From contig NZ_JBAYPG010000011.1 in assembly GCF_041677825.1 (NCBI RefSeq), forward strand, positions 15,811 to 79,810: a stretch of DNA of 64,000 nucleotides. The letters are read 5' to 3'. The notes beneath the pieces were generated by a model that was not told the DNA's origin, did no database searches, and saw only the letters and a program-made list of their open reading frames with translations. Source of the DNA: Castellaniella sp041677825. Its GTDB lineage: Bacteria; Pseudomonadota; Gammaproteobacteria; Burkholderiales; Burkholderiaceae_B. This document shows positions 1 through 8,903 of this stretch, in pieces (position 1 is the first letter of the stretch; each line of letters begins with the position of its first letter). Made by a program: the position numbers and the translations under genes.

Positions 1-717
1 CAGGTAGTGGATGCCGGCCCCGTGCGACAGCGGCGCCACCACCAGGCTGCGGTCGCGATGCGTGGTGCCGGGCATGAGATCGGCCAGGTGGTTGGTGAGC
101 ACGAACGCCATCTGACCGTGGGTCAGCACCGCCGCCTTGGGTTTGCCCGTGGTGCCCGAGGTGAAGAAGAACCAGCACGGGTCGTCGTACTCTACGGCCT
201 GGGTGGCCCGGGCCTGACCCGCAGCAAGGGCGGCATCGATGCGCGCGCCAATGCCATCGGGGCCCGCCTGCGGGCCCAGGCCGGCCACCAGCCGCAGGCC
301 ATCGAGCGTGGAGGCCAGGGCGGCATGTTCGGGGTAGCCGGCATGACAGATGAAGGCCGCCACCCCCGCACTGCGCGCCAGATGATCGACCTCGTCGGGG
401 GTGATGCGAAAATTCGTGGGCACCCACACGGCACCCAGGCGAAACGTGGCCAGCATGACCTCGATCTGCTCCACGCCGTTGGGAGAATGGGTCAGGATGC
501 GATCGCCGCGCCCCAGGCCCGCCTGGGCAAACACCGCAGCCAGGGCGGCCACCCGCGACTCGAGGGTGCGCCAGGTGATCACCTGCTCGTCGACGATCAG
601 GGCCGGTTCGTCGGGCAGGCGCGCCGCCGCCTGGCTGACGAACGTCGCCAGGTTCATGACCCGGCGCGATACGGGCACCAGGCCACCCAGTGGCGCTTTC
701 GGGGCGTGTGCTGTCAT
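1..717 (-). CDS. acyl-CoA synthetase (AMP-forming), 3' part beyond window edge
   Basis: The N-terminal 239 residues of an acyl-adenylate-forming ligase, which would activate a carboxylic acid to its CoA thioester. The ATP-binding signature FTSGTTGKPKAAVLTH lies at about residues 185-200, and the preceding region (GDRILTHSPNGVEQIEVMLA) is typical of the family. The ATG at 717 overlaps the stop codon of the upstream thiolase-like gene by one base (TAATG), so the two are probably translationally coupled. The C-terminal domain and acid-binding pocket are outside the window, so the substrate cannot be guessed. The thiolase partner suggests fatty-acyl or aromatic acyl-CoA degradation. Confidence 0.9.
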   Translation of the reverse strand, partial: MTAHAPKAPLGGLVPVSRRVMNLATFVSQAAARLPDEPALIVDEQVITWRTLESRVAALAAVFAQAGLGRGDRILTHSPNGVEQIEVMLATFRLGAVWVPTNFRITPDEVDHLARSAGVAAFICHAGYPEHAALASTLDGLRLVAGLGPQAGPDGIGARIDAALAAGQARATQAVEYDDPCWFFFTSGTTGKPKAAVLTHGQMAFVLTNHLADLMPGTTHRDRSLVVAPLSHGAGIHYL

Positions 718-1886
718 TATTTGATCCGCTCGAGAATGCTCACGTAATTGGCGACGGCCGCCCCGCCCATGTTGAACACCCCGGCAAGGCGGGCGTCCGG
801 GATCTGCATGTCGCCGGCCGTGCCAGCCAGCTGCATGCAGGCCAGCGCATGCATGGACACGCCCGTGGCACCCACCGGATGCCCCTTGGCCTTGAGGCCG
901 CCAGACGGATTGACGGGCAGGCGGCCATCCTTTTGCGTCAGGCCCTCGCGCACCACCTTCCAGCCCTCGCCGCGCGCGGCCAGGCCCATGGCCTCGTATT
1001 CGATCATTTCGGCAATCGTGAAGCAATCGTGGGTTTCGACGAAGCTCAGGTCATCGAGCGTGACACCGGCCTGTTGCAGCGCCTGGCGCCAGGCCCGGGC
1101 AGCGCCTTCGAAGGCGAGCGGATCGCGCCGGCTGAGGGGCAGGATGTCGTTGACCTGCTGGCGCGCCCTGAAGCGTATGGCGCGCGGAAACTGATCGACC
1201 AGCGAATCGGCCACCAGCACCAGCGCGGCCGCGCCGTCGGACACCAGCGAGCAGTCTGTGCGCCGCAGGGGCGGGGCCACATACGGATTCTTTTCGGACA
1301 CCGTGTCGCAGAACTCGACGCCCAGATCCTTGCGGATCTGGGCGTAGGGATTGTCGACCCCGTTCTTGTGATTCTTGGCTGCAATGACGGCCAGCTCATG
1401 GCTGAAGTCACCGTAGCGCTCGAAATACTGCGCGGCGAGCTGGCCGAAGATGCCGGCAAACCCCCCCAGGATGTCGGCCTCTTCCTTGCGATAGCTGGCA
1501 TTGAGCAACAGGTCGCCCACCTCGGGGGTGGAGCGCGCCGTCATTTTTTCGGCCCCCACCACCAGCGCGACCTGCCCACGGCCCGATTCGATGAAGTCCA
1601 TGGCCGCATGAATGGCCGCGCTGCCCGTGGCACATGCGTTTTCCAGGCGATTGGCCGGGACATGGGTGAGATCGGGGTCGGCCAGCGCCACCAGGGCGCC
1701 CTGGAAGTCCTGCTTCTGGAAGCCGTTGTTCATGACCCCGACATAAATGCCATCGACCTGCCGGCCGCTGATGCCCGCGTGTGCCAGAGCCGGCCCGGTG
1801 ACCCGGGCCATCAGGGATTCGGTATCCGGATCAGACAGTTTCCCGAAGGGGATGTGTGACCATCCGGCGATGACTGCTTGCGTCAT
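717..1886 (-). CDS. thiolase-like acyl-CoA acetyltransferase (SCP-x type)
   Basis: A 389-residue thiolase-fold enzyme expected to cleave or form a beta-ketoacyl-CoA. The nucleophile region NACATGS places the catalytic cysteine near residue 85. HDCF near residue 300 and GHPVGATG near residue 341 are the motifs of the SCP-x/lipid-transfer thiolase branch; the C-terminal FNMGGAAV replaces the CxG motif of classical thiolases. I chose the ATG at 1886 (MTQAVIAG) because it follows an AGAGG ribosome-binding site; the frame stays open further upstream, but that part lies in the IclR gene. The gene overlaps the 3' end of iclR by 56 bases and the ligase start by one base, so iclR, thiolase and ligase form one transcription unit. 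The substrate is unknown. Confidence 0.85.
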   Translation of the reverse strand: MTQAVIAGWSHIPFGKLSDPDTESLMARVTGPALAHAGISGRQVDGIYVGVMNNGFQKQDFQGALVALADPDLTHVPANRLENACATGSAAIHAAMDFIESGRGQVALVVGAEKMTARSTPEVGDLLLNASYRKEEADILGGFAGIFGQLAAQYFERYGDFSHELAVIAAKNHKNGVDNPYAQIRKDLGVEFCDTVSEKNPYVAPPLRRTDCSLVSDGAAALVLVADSLVDQFPRAIRFRARQQVNDILPLSRRDPLAFEGAARAWRQALQQAGVTLDDLSFVETHDCFTIAEMIEYEAMGLAARGEGWKVVREGLTQKDGRLPVNPSGGLKAKGHPVGATGVSMHALACMQLAGTAGDMQIPDARLAGVFNMGGAAVANYVSILERIK

Positions 1887-2754
1887 GGTGATGCCTCTTG
1901 GATTGGGTGGCCGCGGCGGCGGCCGATGAGAAAAAGATCGGCGCCAGGCCGGGTGCGGATGCCCGCGCGCAGAGGATCTGTTCGAGCGCACGGGCTTCCT
2001 GTGCCAGCAGGTCACCCAGGAACTGTTCGCGTTCGGGCGTTACGCGGCTTTCCACCGTCGCGATGCTGTAGGCCCCGATGACCTGGCCTTCGGGGTTGCG
2101 TACCGGCACGCCGAAACCCCAGGAGCCTTTCAGCACCTGCCCGCGATTGACGGCAAAGCCCTGCCTGCGCGTGGCCGCCACTTGACCCAGCAGCGATTCG
2201 CGCGTGTAGCCGGGAAAGGCCAGGCGGATTTCATCCATGACCGCAGCCAGCACCTGATCGATCTCGGCATCGGCCAGTGCCGCCAGCATGGACAGGCTGC
2301 CCCCCCCGACACCCAGTGGATGGCGGTCTCCCGCCTGGAGCACATGCGACTTGAGCGGATAATTGCCTTCATGGCGCAGCAGGCACAGCGACCAGGCCCC
2401 CTGGCGCACGGAAAAGAACGCGGCATCGCCCGTATGCTGCGCAAGGCGGCGCACCGGCATGTCCACATCATGGTGCAGGCCAAAGCGCGCCGCCGCCACC
2501 AGACCCAGGGCATGGCATTCCACCCCCAGAAAATACAGGCGCGTCTGCGCGTCTTGCTCGACCATGCCAGCCGCCACCAGGGCCGAGGCCAGGCGATGCG
2601 CAGTGGACTTGTTGAGCCCCGACTGCTGGCAGATGGACGACAGCGCCACGCCCTGATCGCGCCCGCGGGCGATCACGTGCAGCACGTTGAGTGCACGGTG
2701 CACCGCCTGCGTGCCGGCCGTGCGGTTGGGATCAGGCTGGTCGCCTTGTTTCAC
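1831..2754 (-). CDS. IclR-family transcriptional regulator
   Basis: A 307-residue regulator with an N-terminal winged helix (about residues 15-75; QQSGLNKSTAHRLASAL is the recognition region) and a C-terminal IclR effector domain. The last 40 or so residues, rich in Ala, Ser and His, run past the normal end of the family and overlap the thiolase start, so they are probably a neutral extension. The start is GTG at 2754; I see no later start before the helix-turn-helix. The gene is divergent from the TRAP operon dctP-Q-M and leads the thiolase/ligase operon, so it probably controls one or both. The 10-bp motif GTCCATATTG at its own start recurs upstream of dctP, see 2754-2903. Confidence 0.88.
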   Translation of the reverse strand: MKQGDQPDPNRTAGTQAVHRALNVLHVIARGRDQGVALSSICQQSGLNKSTAHRLASALVAAGMVEQDAQTRLYFLGVECHALGLVAAARFGLHHDVDMPVRRLAQHTGDAAFFSVRQGAWSLCLLRHEGNYPLKSHVLQAGDRHPLGVGGGSLSMLAALADAEIDQVLAAVMDEIRLAFPGYTRESLLGQVAATRRQGFAVNRGQVLKGSWGFGVPVRNPEGQVIGAYSIATVESRVTPEREQFLGDLLAQEARALEQILCARASAPGLAPIFFSSAAAAATQSKRHHHDASSHRRMVTHPLRETV

Positions 2755-2903
2755 AATATGGACCTATAAGATGCTTCAGATCGATTATTTACCAACAATC
2801 GCCAAAAATCAAACGCTCTCTTTCACTAATAGGTGTAAATCCCGATGAGATCAACCGTTCCACAAGATAAAACTAATGGTTAGAATCGATGATGTCCATA
2901 TTG
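2754..2903. promoter_or_regulatory. divergent iclR/dctP control region with paired 10-bp motif
   Basis: The sequence GTCCATATTG occurs on the minus strand at 2763-2754 and on the plus strand at 2894-2903, a perfect 10-bp inverted pair about 130 bp apart. Each copy faces its own gene. The plus-strand copy sits just after a TAGAAT -10-like hexamer (2881-2886), so it would overlap the dctP transcription start. The minus-strand copy follows a TATAGG hexamer (2768-2763). I infer that these are two binding sites for the adjacent IclR protein. The stretch between them is AT-rich and holds no gene. Confidence 0.5.
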
Positions 2904-2936
2904 GCCGGAAACGGCGTTCAATCCCAAGGAGATCCC

Positions 2937-3947
2937 ATGAAACTATCCCGCCTGCGCCTCATTGCCCTGGCTTCGGCCGTGGCCTGCCTGGGTATGGTCG
3001 GCACGGCCTCGGCCGAAACCCTGCGCCTGTCGCACAACACGTCGGACACCACCACATGGCAGAAGGGGTCCGAAAAATTTGCCGAACTGCTCGACCAGGC
3101 CACCGATGGCAAGTACAAGGTGCGCATATTCCCCAACGCCACCCTGGCGGGTGGCGACCAGATGAAACAGGCCGAAATGACCAGCCGGGGCGCCATCGAT
3201 TTCGTGGTCACCTCGGCCATCAACGTGACACCCATGGTGCCCGAAATGGCCGTGTTCTCGCTGCCCTACCTGTATGCCGACTACGCCGAGGTCGATGCCA
3301 CCACACAGGGTGACGCCGGCAGAAAAATGGCCGACATCATGGCCGACCATGACATCATCGTGCTCGCCTGGGGCGAAAACGGCTTTCGCGAAGTGACCAA
3401 CAACGTGCATCCAATCAAGACCCCGGCCGACCTCAAGGGCCTGAAGATGCGCGTGGCCGGGCCCATGTACATCGACGTCATGAAAGACCTGGGCGCCAAT
3501 CCGCAACAGATGCAATGGACGGAAACCTTCTCGGCCCTGCAGCAGGGGGTGGTCGATGGCCAGGAAAATCCCATTGGCGCCGTCATCATCCCCCAGCGCG
3601 TGAACGAAGTGCAGAAATACCTCAGCACCTGGCACTATTCGTACGACCCCATCTTCATCGGCATCAGCAAGAAGCGCTGGGATGCCCTCGATGCGGACAC
3701 CCAGCAGAAGATGCGCAAGGCCGCTGAAGACGCCATGGAATATCAGGTCGACATCACCCGCAAGGCCACCGACGACGGCATTGCCTACCTGCGTGAAAAA
3801 GGCATGGAAATCCACGAATCCACGCCCGAAGAACTGCAGCAGTTCCGCGCGGCCACCCAGGGCGCATTCGACACCTGGGCGGCCAAGGTCGGTGCCGATC
3901 TGGTCAAGACCTTCCAGGACAGCATCGCCGCCAAGAAAGGCTCCTGA
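2937..3947 (+). CDS. dctP: TRAP transporter periplasmic solute receptor, DctP family
   Basis: A 336-residue periplasmic binding protein that captures an organic acid for the DctQM permease. The first ~25 residues are a Sec signal peptide ending GTASA-ET. Family landmarks are the substrate-carboxylate arginine region LKMRVAGP (about residue 180) and the loop SALQQGVVDGQENP. The start ATG at 2937 follows AAGGAGATCCC; an in-frame ATG at 2889 would place extra residues before the signal peptide and has no such site. It is followed after 114 bases by dctQ, with a strong hairpin in the gap. Ligand unknown; the divergent IclR regulator may sense it. Confidence 0.92.
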   Translation: MKLSRLRLIALASAVACLGMVGTASAETLRLSHNTSDTTTWQKGSEKFAELLDQATDGKYKVRIFPNATLAGGDQMKQAEMTSRGAIDFVVTSAINVTPMVPEMAVFSLPYLYADYAEVDATTQGDAGRKMADIMADHDIIVLAWGENGFREVTNNVHPIKTPADLKGLKMRVAGPMYIDVMKDLGANPQQMQWTETFSALQQGVVDGQENPIGAVIIPQRVNEVQKYLSTWHYSYDPIFIGISKKRWDALDADTQQKMRKAAEDAMEYQVDITRKATDDGIAYLREKGMEIHESTPEELQQFRAATQGAFDTWAAKVGADLVKTFQDSIAAKKGS

Positions 3948-4011
3948 GCCTGAGCCGATTCTGAAGGCCCCTCTGCCCGGTTGCCGCCGCTGCGCCGGGC
4001 GCATGGGGCCC

Positions 4012-4041
4012 CACGGGCCCGCCCGACAGGGCCGGCCCGTG
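4012..4041 (+). other. intercistronic hairpin between dctP and dctQ
   Basis: CACGGGCC (4012-4019) pairs with GGCCCGTG (4034-4041) around a 14-base loop. There is no U-tract, so it is not a classical terminator. Such hairpins after binding-protein genes often stabilise the upstream message and give more receptor than permease; that role is inferred here. Confidence 0.45.
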
Positions 4042-4061
4042 CCATGCCCCGGGAGATCCCC

Positions 4062-4544
4062 ATGCATCTGCTGTTGCGCGACGCCGAGAAGATCATCTGC
4101 GCCGTCATCTTTTCGCTCATGACCATCCTGGGCTTCGTCAATGTGGTCGTGCGCTATGTCACCAATTACTCATTTGCCTCGACCGAAGAAATCCTTGTCA
4201 ATGGCTTTCTCCTGCTGACGGTCTTTGGCGCCGCCATCGCCGCCCGGTCGGGCGAGCACCTGGCGGTGACGCTGGTCTACGATCTGCTGCCCGGCCGGCC
4301 GCGCAAGTTCGTGCTGGCGGTCTCCATCGTCCTGTCGTGCATCCTCCTGCTGCTGTCGGCGTGGTTCAGCGCCGAACTCGTCTTCAATCAGATCTCCAGC
4401 GGCATCCGGTCCTACGCCCTGCAGATTCCGGCCTGGTACTACAGCATCGGCGTCCCGTTCGCCTTCCTGCTCGTGCTGGTGCGCTTCCTCCAGCACAGCG
4501 TCGAAATGTGGCGGGCCCTGGATCAGGAGATCCAGCATGTTTGA
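4062..4544 (+). CDS. dctQ: TRAP transporter small permease, DctQ family
   Basis: A 160-residue membrane protein with four hydrophobic segments (about residues 10-35, 45-65, 85-110 and 125-150), the expected size and topology of DctQ. It associates with DctM in the inner membrane. I chose the ATG at 4062 (MHLLLRDAEK) because it follows GGGAGATCCCC; an upstream in-frame start would read through the intercistronic hairpin. Its last eight bases overlap the start of dctM, indicating coupled translation. Confidence 0.88.
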   Translation: MHLLLRDAEKIICAVIFSLMTILGFVNVVVRYVTNYSFASTEEILVNGFLLLTVFGAAIAARSGEHLAVTLVYDLLPGRPRKFVLAVSIVLSCILLLLSAWFSAELVFNQISSGIRSYALQIPAWYYSIGVPFAFLLVLVRFLQHSVEMWRALDQEIQHV

Positions 4545-5859
4545 GCTGGGCGCCGGCACGCAGATGATCATCCTGTTCTTCATCTTCCTGGCCCTGCGCG
4601 TGCCGGTTGCCTTCGCGCTGGGCCTGTCGGCCATGTATGCCATGTGGGACCTGGGCTTTGGCCTCGATCTGGTGGGCGACCTGATCGCCACCGGCGTGTC
4701 CAAGTTTTCCCTGCTGGCCATTCCCTTCTTCATCCTCGCCGGCGCGCTCATGGGCTCGCTGGGCATTGCCGAGCGCATGATCCGTTTCTTCCGCGTGCTC
4801 ATCGGCCGCCTGCCCGGGGGCATGGGCGTGGTGGGCACCGTGGTGTGCCTGTTCTGGGGCGCCGTCAGCGGTTCGGGTCCGGCCTCGGTGGCCGCCATCG
4901 GCCCGTTGATCATCAAGAGCATGGAAGAAGACGGCTACAGTCGCGCCTTCGCCGCCGGCCTGGTGTGCACGGGGGCTGCGCTGTCCATCGTCATCCCACC
5001 ATCCATCGGCCTCATCATCTATGGGGTGATCGCCGAAACCTCGATTGCCAAGCTGTTCATCGCGGCCATCATTCCGGGCCTCTTCATGGGGATGCTCATG
5101 CTGCTGACCCTGCCGCTGGCCAGAAGGCACCACGACGTCCATGGCACCCCCGCGCTCGATCGCCTGAGCCCCGACCCCTACCCGGGCCTGCCCTACCTTC
5201 AACGCCTCTGGTGCGCGTTCCGCGATTCGTTCTGGGGGCTGATGACCCCGGTCGTGATCCTGGGCGGCATCTACTCGGGCATGTTCACGCCCACCGAAGC
5301 CGCGCTGGTGGCCACGGTCTATGCCCTGTTCGTCGGCGGCCCCATCTATCGCACCATGGATCTCAAAGGCCTGTACAAGGCCCTGGTGGATGCCTCCTCG
5401 TCATCGGCCTTCGTCATGTTCGTGGTGGCCTATGCCAGCCTGTTCGGCTGGGTGGTCAACGTCGATGACCTCATCGGCCAGTATTCCACCCTGCTGCTGG
5501 GCATCAGCAGCAATGAGTGGGTGGTGCTGCTGGTCATCATGGTGATCCTGCTGATCGCCGGCATGTTCATGGACGCCATCACCATCATGTTCATCAGCCT
5601 GCCGATCTTCCTGCCGGTCGCCCATCAGCTGGGCTGGGATCCCATCTGGTTCGGCGTGGTGGTCACCATCAACCTGGCCATCGGGCTGATCACCCCTCCG
5701 GTGGGCATCAATCTGTATGTGGCCGCCAACATCACCCGGCTGCCCATCGAGACCGTGGCGCGCGGCGCACTGCCCTTCCTGCTCACCGCGCTGGTGGGCC
5801 TCGTCGCCGCAGCCGCGTGGCCCGAGATGTCGCTCTTCCTGGTGGGTCTGCTCGATTGA
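4537..5859 (+). CDS. dctM: TRAP transporter large permease, DctM family
   Basis: A 440-residue polytopic membrane protein of about twelve segments, the sodium-coupled transport subunit of the TRAP system. Recognisable DctM stretches include FFILAGALMGSLGIAERMI, the GAVSGSGPASVAAIGPL loop and the C-terminal LAIGLITPPVGINLYVAANI. Start ATG 4537 lies inside dctQ (eight-base overlap). It is the last gene of the operon; 108 bases separate it from the convergent amn gene. Confidence 0.93.
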   Translation: MFELGAGTQMIILFFIFLALRVPVAFALGLSAMYAMWDLGFGLDLVGDLIATGVSKFSLLAIPFFILAGALMGSLGIAERMIRFFRVLIGRLPGGMGVVGTVVCLFWGAVSGSGPASVAAIGPLIIKSMEEDGYSRAFAAGLVCTGAALSIVIPPSIGLIIYGVIAETSIAKLFIAAIIPGLFMGMLMLLTLPLARRHHDVHGTPALDRLSPDPYPGLPYLQRLWCAFRDSFWGLMTPVVILGGIYSGMFTPTEAALVATVYALFVGGPIYRTMDLKGLYKALVDASSSSAFVMFVVAYASLFGWVVNVDDLIGQYSTLLLGISSNEWVVLLVIMVILLIAGMFMDAITIMFISLPIFLPVAHQLGWDPIWFGVVVTINLAIGLITPPVGINLYVAANITRLPIETVARGALPFLLTALVGLVAAAAWPEMSLFLVGLLD

Positions 5860-5967
5860 AGGCGGCCCCGTACCCTGGCCCGTACATGGGTGCGTGGCAC
5901 CGGCCGGATCGGGCGGCGTACCCAGCGCAGCCTGGCCCCCGCAAGCCTCAATCTGGCCACTGCAAGC

Positions 5968-7464
5968 CTATTTGAAGGCCGTTTCGATGAAGCTGCGCAA
6001 TTTGCGCGAATGCAGCCGGGCCGGCGGCATTTCGCGCAAGTGTTCGAGTGCCCGTATACCGATGTGCAGGTGCTGGTTGACCTGGGTACGATAAAAGGCG
6101 CTGGCCATGCCCGGCAGCTTGAGCTCGCCATGCAGGGGCTTGTCGGACACGCACAGCAGGGTGCCGTAAGGCACCCTGAAACGGAAACCGTTGGCAGCGA
6201 TGGTGGCGGATTCCATGTCCAGCGCAATAGCGCGCGACTGCGACAGACGCTGCACGGGTTCCTGCTGATCGCGCAGTTCCCAGTTGCGGTTGTCTATGGT
6301 GGCCACCGTACCGGTGCGCATGATGCGCTTGAGTTCCCAGCCCGAGAGGCCGGCAACCTCGGCCACCGCCTGCTCGAGCGCCACCTGCACCTCGGCCAGC
6401 GGCGGCACGGGCACCCAGAGCGGCAGATCATCGTCCAGCACATGGTCTTCGCGCACATAGCCGTGCGCCAGCACGTAATCGCCCAGGCGCTGGGTGGTGC
6501 GCAGGCCCGCGCAATGCCCGAGCATCAGCCAGGCCGACGGCCGCAGCACGGCCACATGGTCGGTAATCGTCTTCGCATTCGACGGGCCCACCCCGATATT
6601 GATGAGTGTGATGCCCGAATGCCCCGCACGTTTCAGGTGGTATGACGGCATCTGCGGCATGGCGGCCGGTGCGGCCGGCGCCGCGTGCGCCTGCTCGGGC
6701 CTGGTGACCACGTTGCCGGGCTCGACGAGTTCGGTGTAGCCCCCCGTGCCCTGGGCCAGCGACTGACGCGCCCAGCGCACGAATTCATCCACATAGAAAG
6801 GATAGTTGGTGAACAGCACGAAATCCTGAAAGTGCTGCGGGGACGTGGCCGTATAGTGCTGCAGTCGGTGCAGCGAATAGTCGATGCGCGGTGCCGTGAA
6901 GGGCGCCAGGGGGCGGGGCTGGTTGGCCCGCCCGCGCCACGTGCCGTTGACGATGGCATCATCGGTGACGGCCAGATCGGGCACGTCGAAATGATCGCGC
7001 AGCGTGTGCCCGGGGACTTCGGAGATTTCGCCCTCGACATATTCGCCCTCGGGGAAGGCAAAATGCAGGGCAATCGGCAGGTCGGACTCGCCGATCTCGA
7101 CGGGCACGCGATGGTTGCGCAGCAACAGCCGCACCTGCTCGCGCAGATAGTCGCGAAACAGGTGCGGCTGGGTAATGGTGGCCATGTACACGCCCGGTTC
7201 GACCAGATGCCCGTACGACAGGCGGCTGTCGACTTCCTGATAGGTCTGGATGCGGATGCGCAAAGCCGGGTAGCAGGCCCGCACCCGTTGCCCGGTTTCG
7301 AGGCCGCGGGCACAGTATTCCCGAAAGGCGTCACGGATGAAAGCCGTATTGCGCCGATAGATTTCGATCAGGCGGGCCACGGCCTGGTCGGCATCGTCGA
7401 CGCTGGCAAAGGGGATCAGCGGCGGCAGCCGGGTCGGGCGGTTGAGTTCGAACTGCAGGTCCAT
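5968..7464 (-). CDS. amn: AMP nucleosidase
   Basis: A 498-residue cytoplasmic enzyme hydrolysing AMP to adenine and ribose 5-phosphate. It has the two-part structure of the family: an N-terminal AMP-nucleosidase-specific domain (to about residue 200) and a C-terminal PNP/UDP phosphorylase fold, in which INIGVGPSNAKTITDHVA and LMLGHCAGLR are typical (about residues 285-325). Length is close to E. coli Amn. It starts eight bases after guaD and is the last gene of the xdhABC-guaD-amn series. Placing amn with guanine deaminase and xanthine dehydrogenase suggests a role in feeding nucleotide purines into catabolism rather than only balancing the AMP pool. Confidence 0.9.
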   Translation of the reverse strand: MDLQFELNRPTRLPPLIPFASVDDADQAVARLIEIYRRNTAFIRDAFREYCARGLETGQRVRACYPALRIRIQTYQEVDSRLSYGHLVEPGVYMATITQPHLFRDYLREQVRLLLRNHRVPVEIGESDLPIALHFAFPEGEYVEGEISEVPGHTLRDHFDVPDLAVTDDAIVNGTWRGRANQPRPLAPFTAPRIDYSLHRLQHYTATSPQHFQDFVLFTNYPFYVDEFVRWARQSLAQGTGGYTELVEPGNVVTRPEQAHAAPAAPAAMPQMPSYHLKRAGHSGITLINIGVGPSNAKTITDHVAVLRPSAWLMLGHCAGLRTTQRLGDYVLAHGYVREDHVLDDDLPLWVPVPPLAEVQVALEQAVAEVAGLSGWELKRIMRTGTVATIDNRNWELRDQQEPVQRLSQSRAIALDMESATIAANGFRFRVPYGTLLCVSDKPLHGELKLPGMASAFYRTQVNQHLHIGIRALEHLREMPPARLHSRKLRSFIETAFK

Positions 7465-7472
7465 GCCGCAGA

Positions 7473-8816
7473 TTATGGCACGGGCGCGACGCTGGCAAGC
7501 GGATCGCGTCGATGAACCTCGCGCCCGGCTGCATACGTGGCAGCGACCACCCGATCATCACCCAGCATGGCCAGCGCGAACAGCAGCTCTTCCAGTGACC
7601 CGGCCCGCTCGCTGCGGCGGGCAAGCAGAGGCGTGGCACGCGGATCCAGCACCACGAAATCCGCCTCGGCGCCCGCCGCCAGCGTACCGATGCGCCCCGA
7701 CAGCCCGAGATGACGGGCCGCCCCCTGGGTCGCCAGCCAGAACATGCGCTGCGCGCTCAGGTGATGGCCCCCCAGACGGGCCACCTTGTGCGCCTCATTC
7801 ATCGTGCACAGCATCGAGAGCGACGTCCCGGCGCCCACGTCCGTGCCCAGCGCGACGGGCACACCCAACGCACGGGCGGCGCCATGGTCGAACAGGCCGC
7901 TGCCCAGGAACAGGTTCGACGTGGGACAGTGCGCAGCCACTGCGCCGCTGTCATGCAGCCGCCGGCGGTCATCGTCATCCAGCCAGATGCAGTGGCCGTA
8001 GACGGCCCCCGGGCGCAGCAGGCCATGGCGATCGTAGATGTCCAGATAGCTTCGATGGCCGGGGAACAGCCCCATCGCCCAGTCGACCTCGGCCCGGTTC
8101 TCGGCCACGTGGGACTGCACGTAGACATCGGGATGGGCCTGCGCCAGTTCGCCACAGCGCCCCAGCTGTGCGATGCTCGACGTGGGTGCAAAGCGCGGCG
8201 TGAGCGCATACAGCTGCCGCCCCGTGCCATGCCAGCGCTGCAGCAGCGCTTCGCTGTCACGGGCGCTCTGCTCGGCTGTGTCCTGCAAATAGGCTGGGCA
8301 GTTGCGGTCCATCATGACCTTGCCGGCGATCATGCGCAGGCCGCGGGCGTGACTGGCTTCGAAAAACGCGTCCACCGATGCCGGATGCACACTGCAATAC
8401 ACCAGCGCCGTGGTCGTGCCGCAGCGCACGAGTTCATCAAGAAAAAAACCCGCCACCTCGCGCGCATGCGCGGGGTTCTCGAAGCGCCGTTCGGTGGGAA
8501 AGGTCCAGGTGTCCAGCCACGGCAACAGACCCTCGGCGGGCGATGCAATCATGTCGGTCTGCGGATAATGGACATGGCTGTCGATGAAACCCGGCATGAT
8601 CACGCATCCGCGCCAATCGTGCCGCTTCACCTCGGGGCCCAGTGTGGCCGCCAGCGGATCATGCTCGCCACAGGCCACGATATGGCCATCCTGAACCACC
8701 AGCAAGCCATCCCGGATCCAGACCACCGCCTGTTCGTCCTGCTGCGGGTCATCGACGAAATACAGCATCTGGGCACGGTACGCAGCGCGTCCGGGGTCGG
8801 GTGACTGCTGATGCAT
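7473..8816 (-). CDS. guaD: guanine deaminase
   Basis: A 447-residue amidohydrolase converting guanine to xanthine and ammonia. Metal and substrate motifs are intact: PGFIDSHVHYPQ (H81 and H83), QSHVAEN, YGHCIWL, AAHCPTSNLFLGSG and the metal aspartate in LGTDVGAGTS. The ATG at 8816 (MHQQSPDP) follows an AGGAG site at a normal distance; the frame extends 25 codons upstream without a comparable site. It lies 87 bases after xdhC and directly before amn, so it supplies xanthine to the XdhAB dehydrogenase encoded upstream in the same operon. Confidence 0.93.
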   Translation of the reverse strand: MHQQSPDPGRAAYRAQMLYFVDDPQQDEQAVVWIRDGLLVVQDGHIVACGEHDPLAATLGPEVKRHDWRGCVIMPGFIDSHVHYPQTDMIASPAEGLLPWLDTWTFPTERRFENPAHAREVAGFFLDELVRCGTTTALVYCSVHPASVDAFFEASHARGLRMIAGKVMMDRNCPAYLQDTAEQSARDSEALLQRWHGTGRQLYALTPRFAPTSSIAQLGRCGELAQAHPDVYVQSHVAENRAEVDWAMGLFPGHRSYLDIYDRHGLLRPGAVYGHCIWLDDDDRRRLHDSGAVAAHCPTSNLFLGSGLFDHGAARALGVPVALGTDVGAGTSLSMLCTMNEAHKVARLGGHHLSAQRMFWLATQGAARHLGLSGRIGTLAAGAEADFVVLDPRATPLLARRSERAGSLEELLFALAMLGDDRVVAATYAAGREVHRRDPLASVAPVP

Positions 8817-8903
8817 CAAGCGTTCTCCTGTGAGTGCGATACGTTCAAAATGGCCGGCACCGTGCAGCGCAGCGCTGTACGGCCCCGGCATGGGCCATGG
8901 CCT

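Noticed and set aside
7..747. A 246-codon plus-strand open frame at the left edge
   Set aside because: The minus strand of the same region encodes an acyl-CoA synthetase N-terminus with the intact FTSGTTGKPK signature; the plus frame is its shadow.
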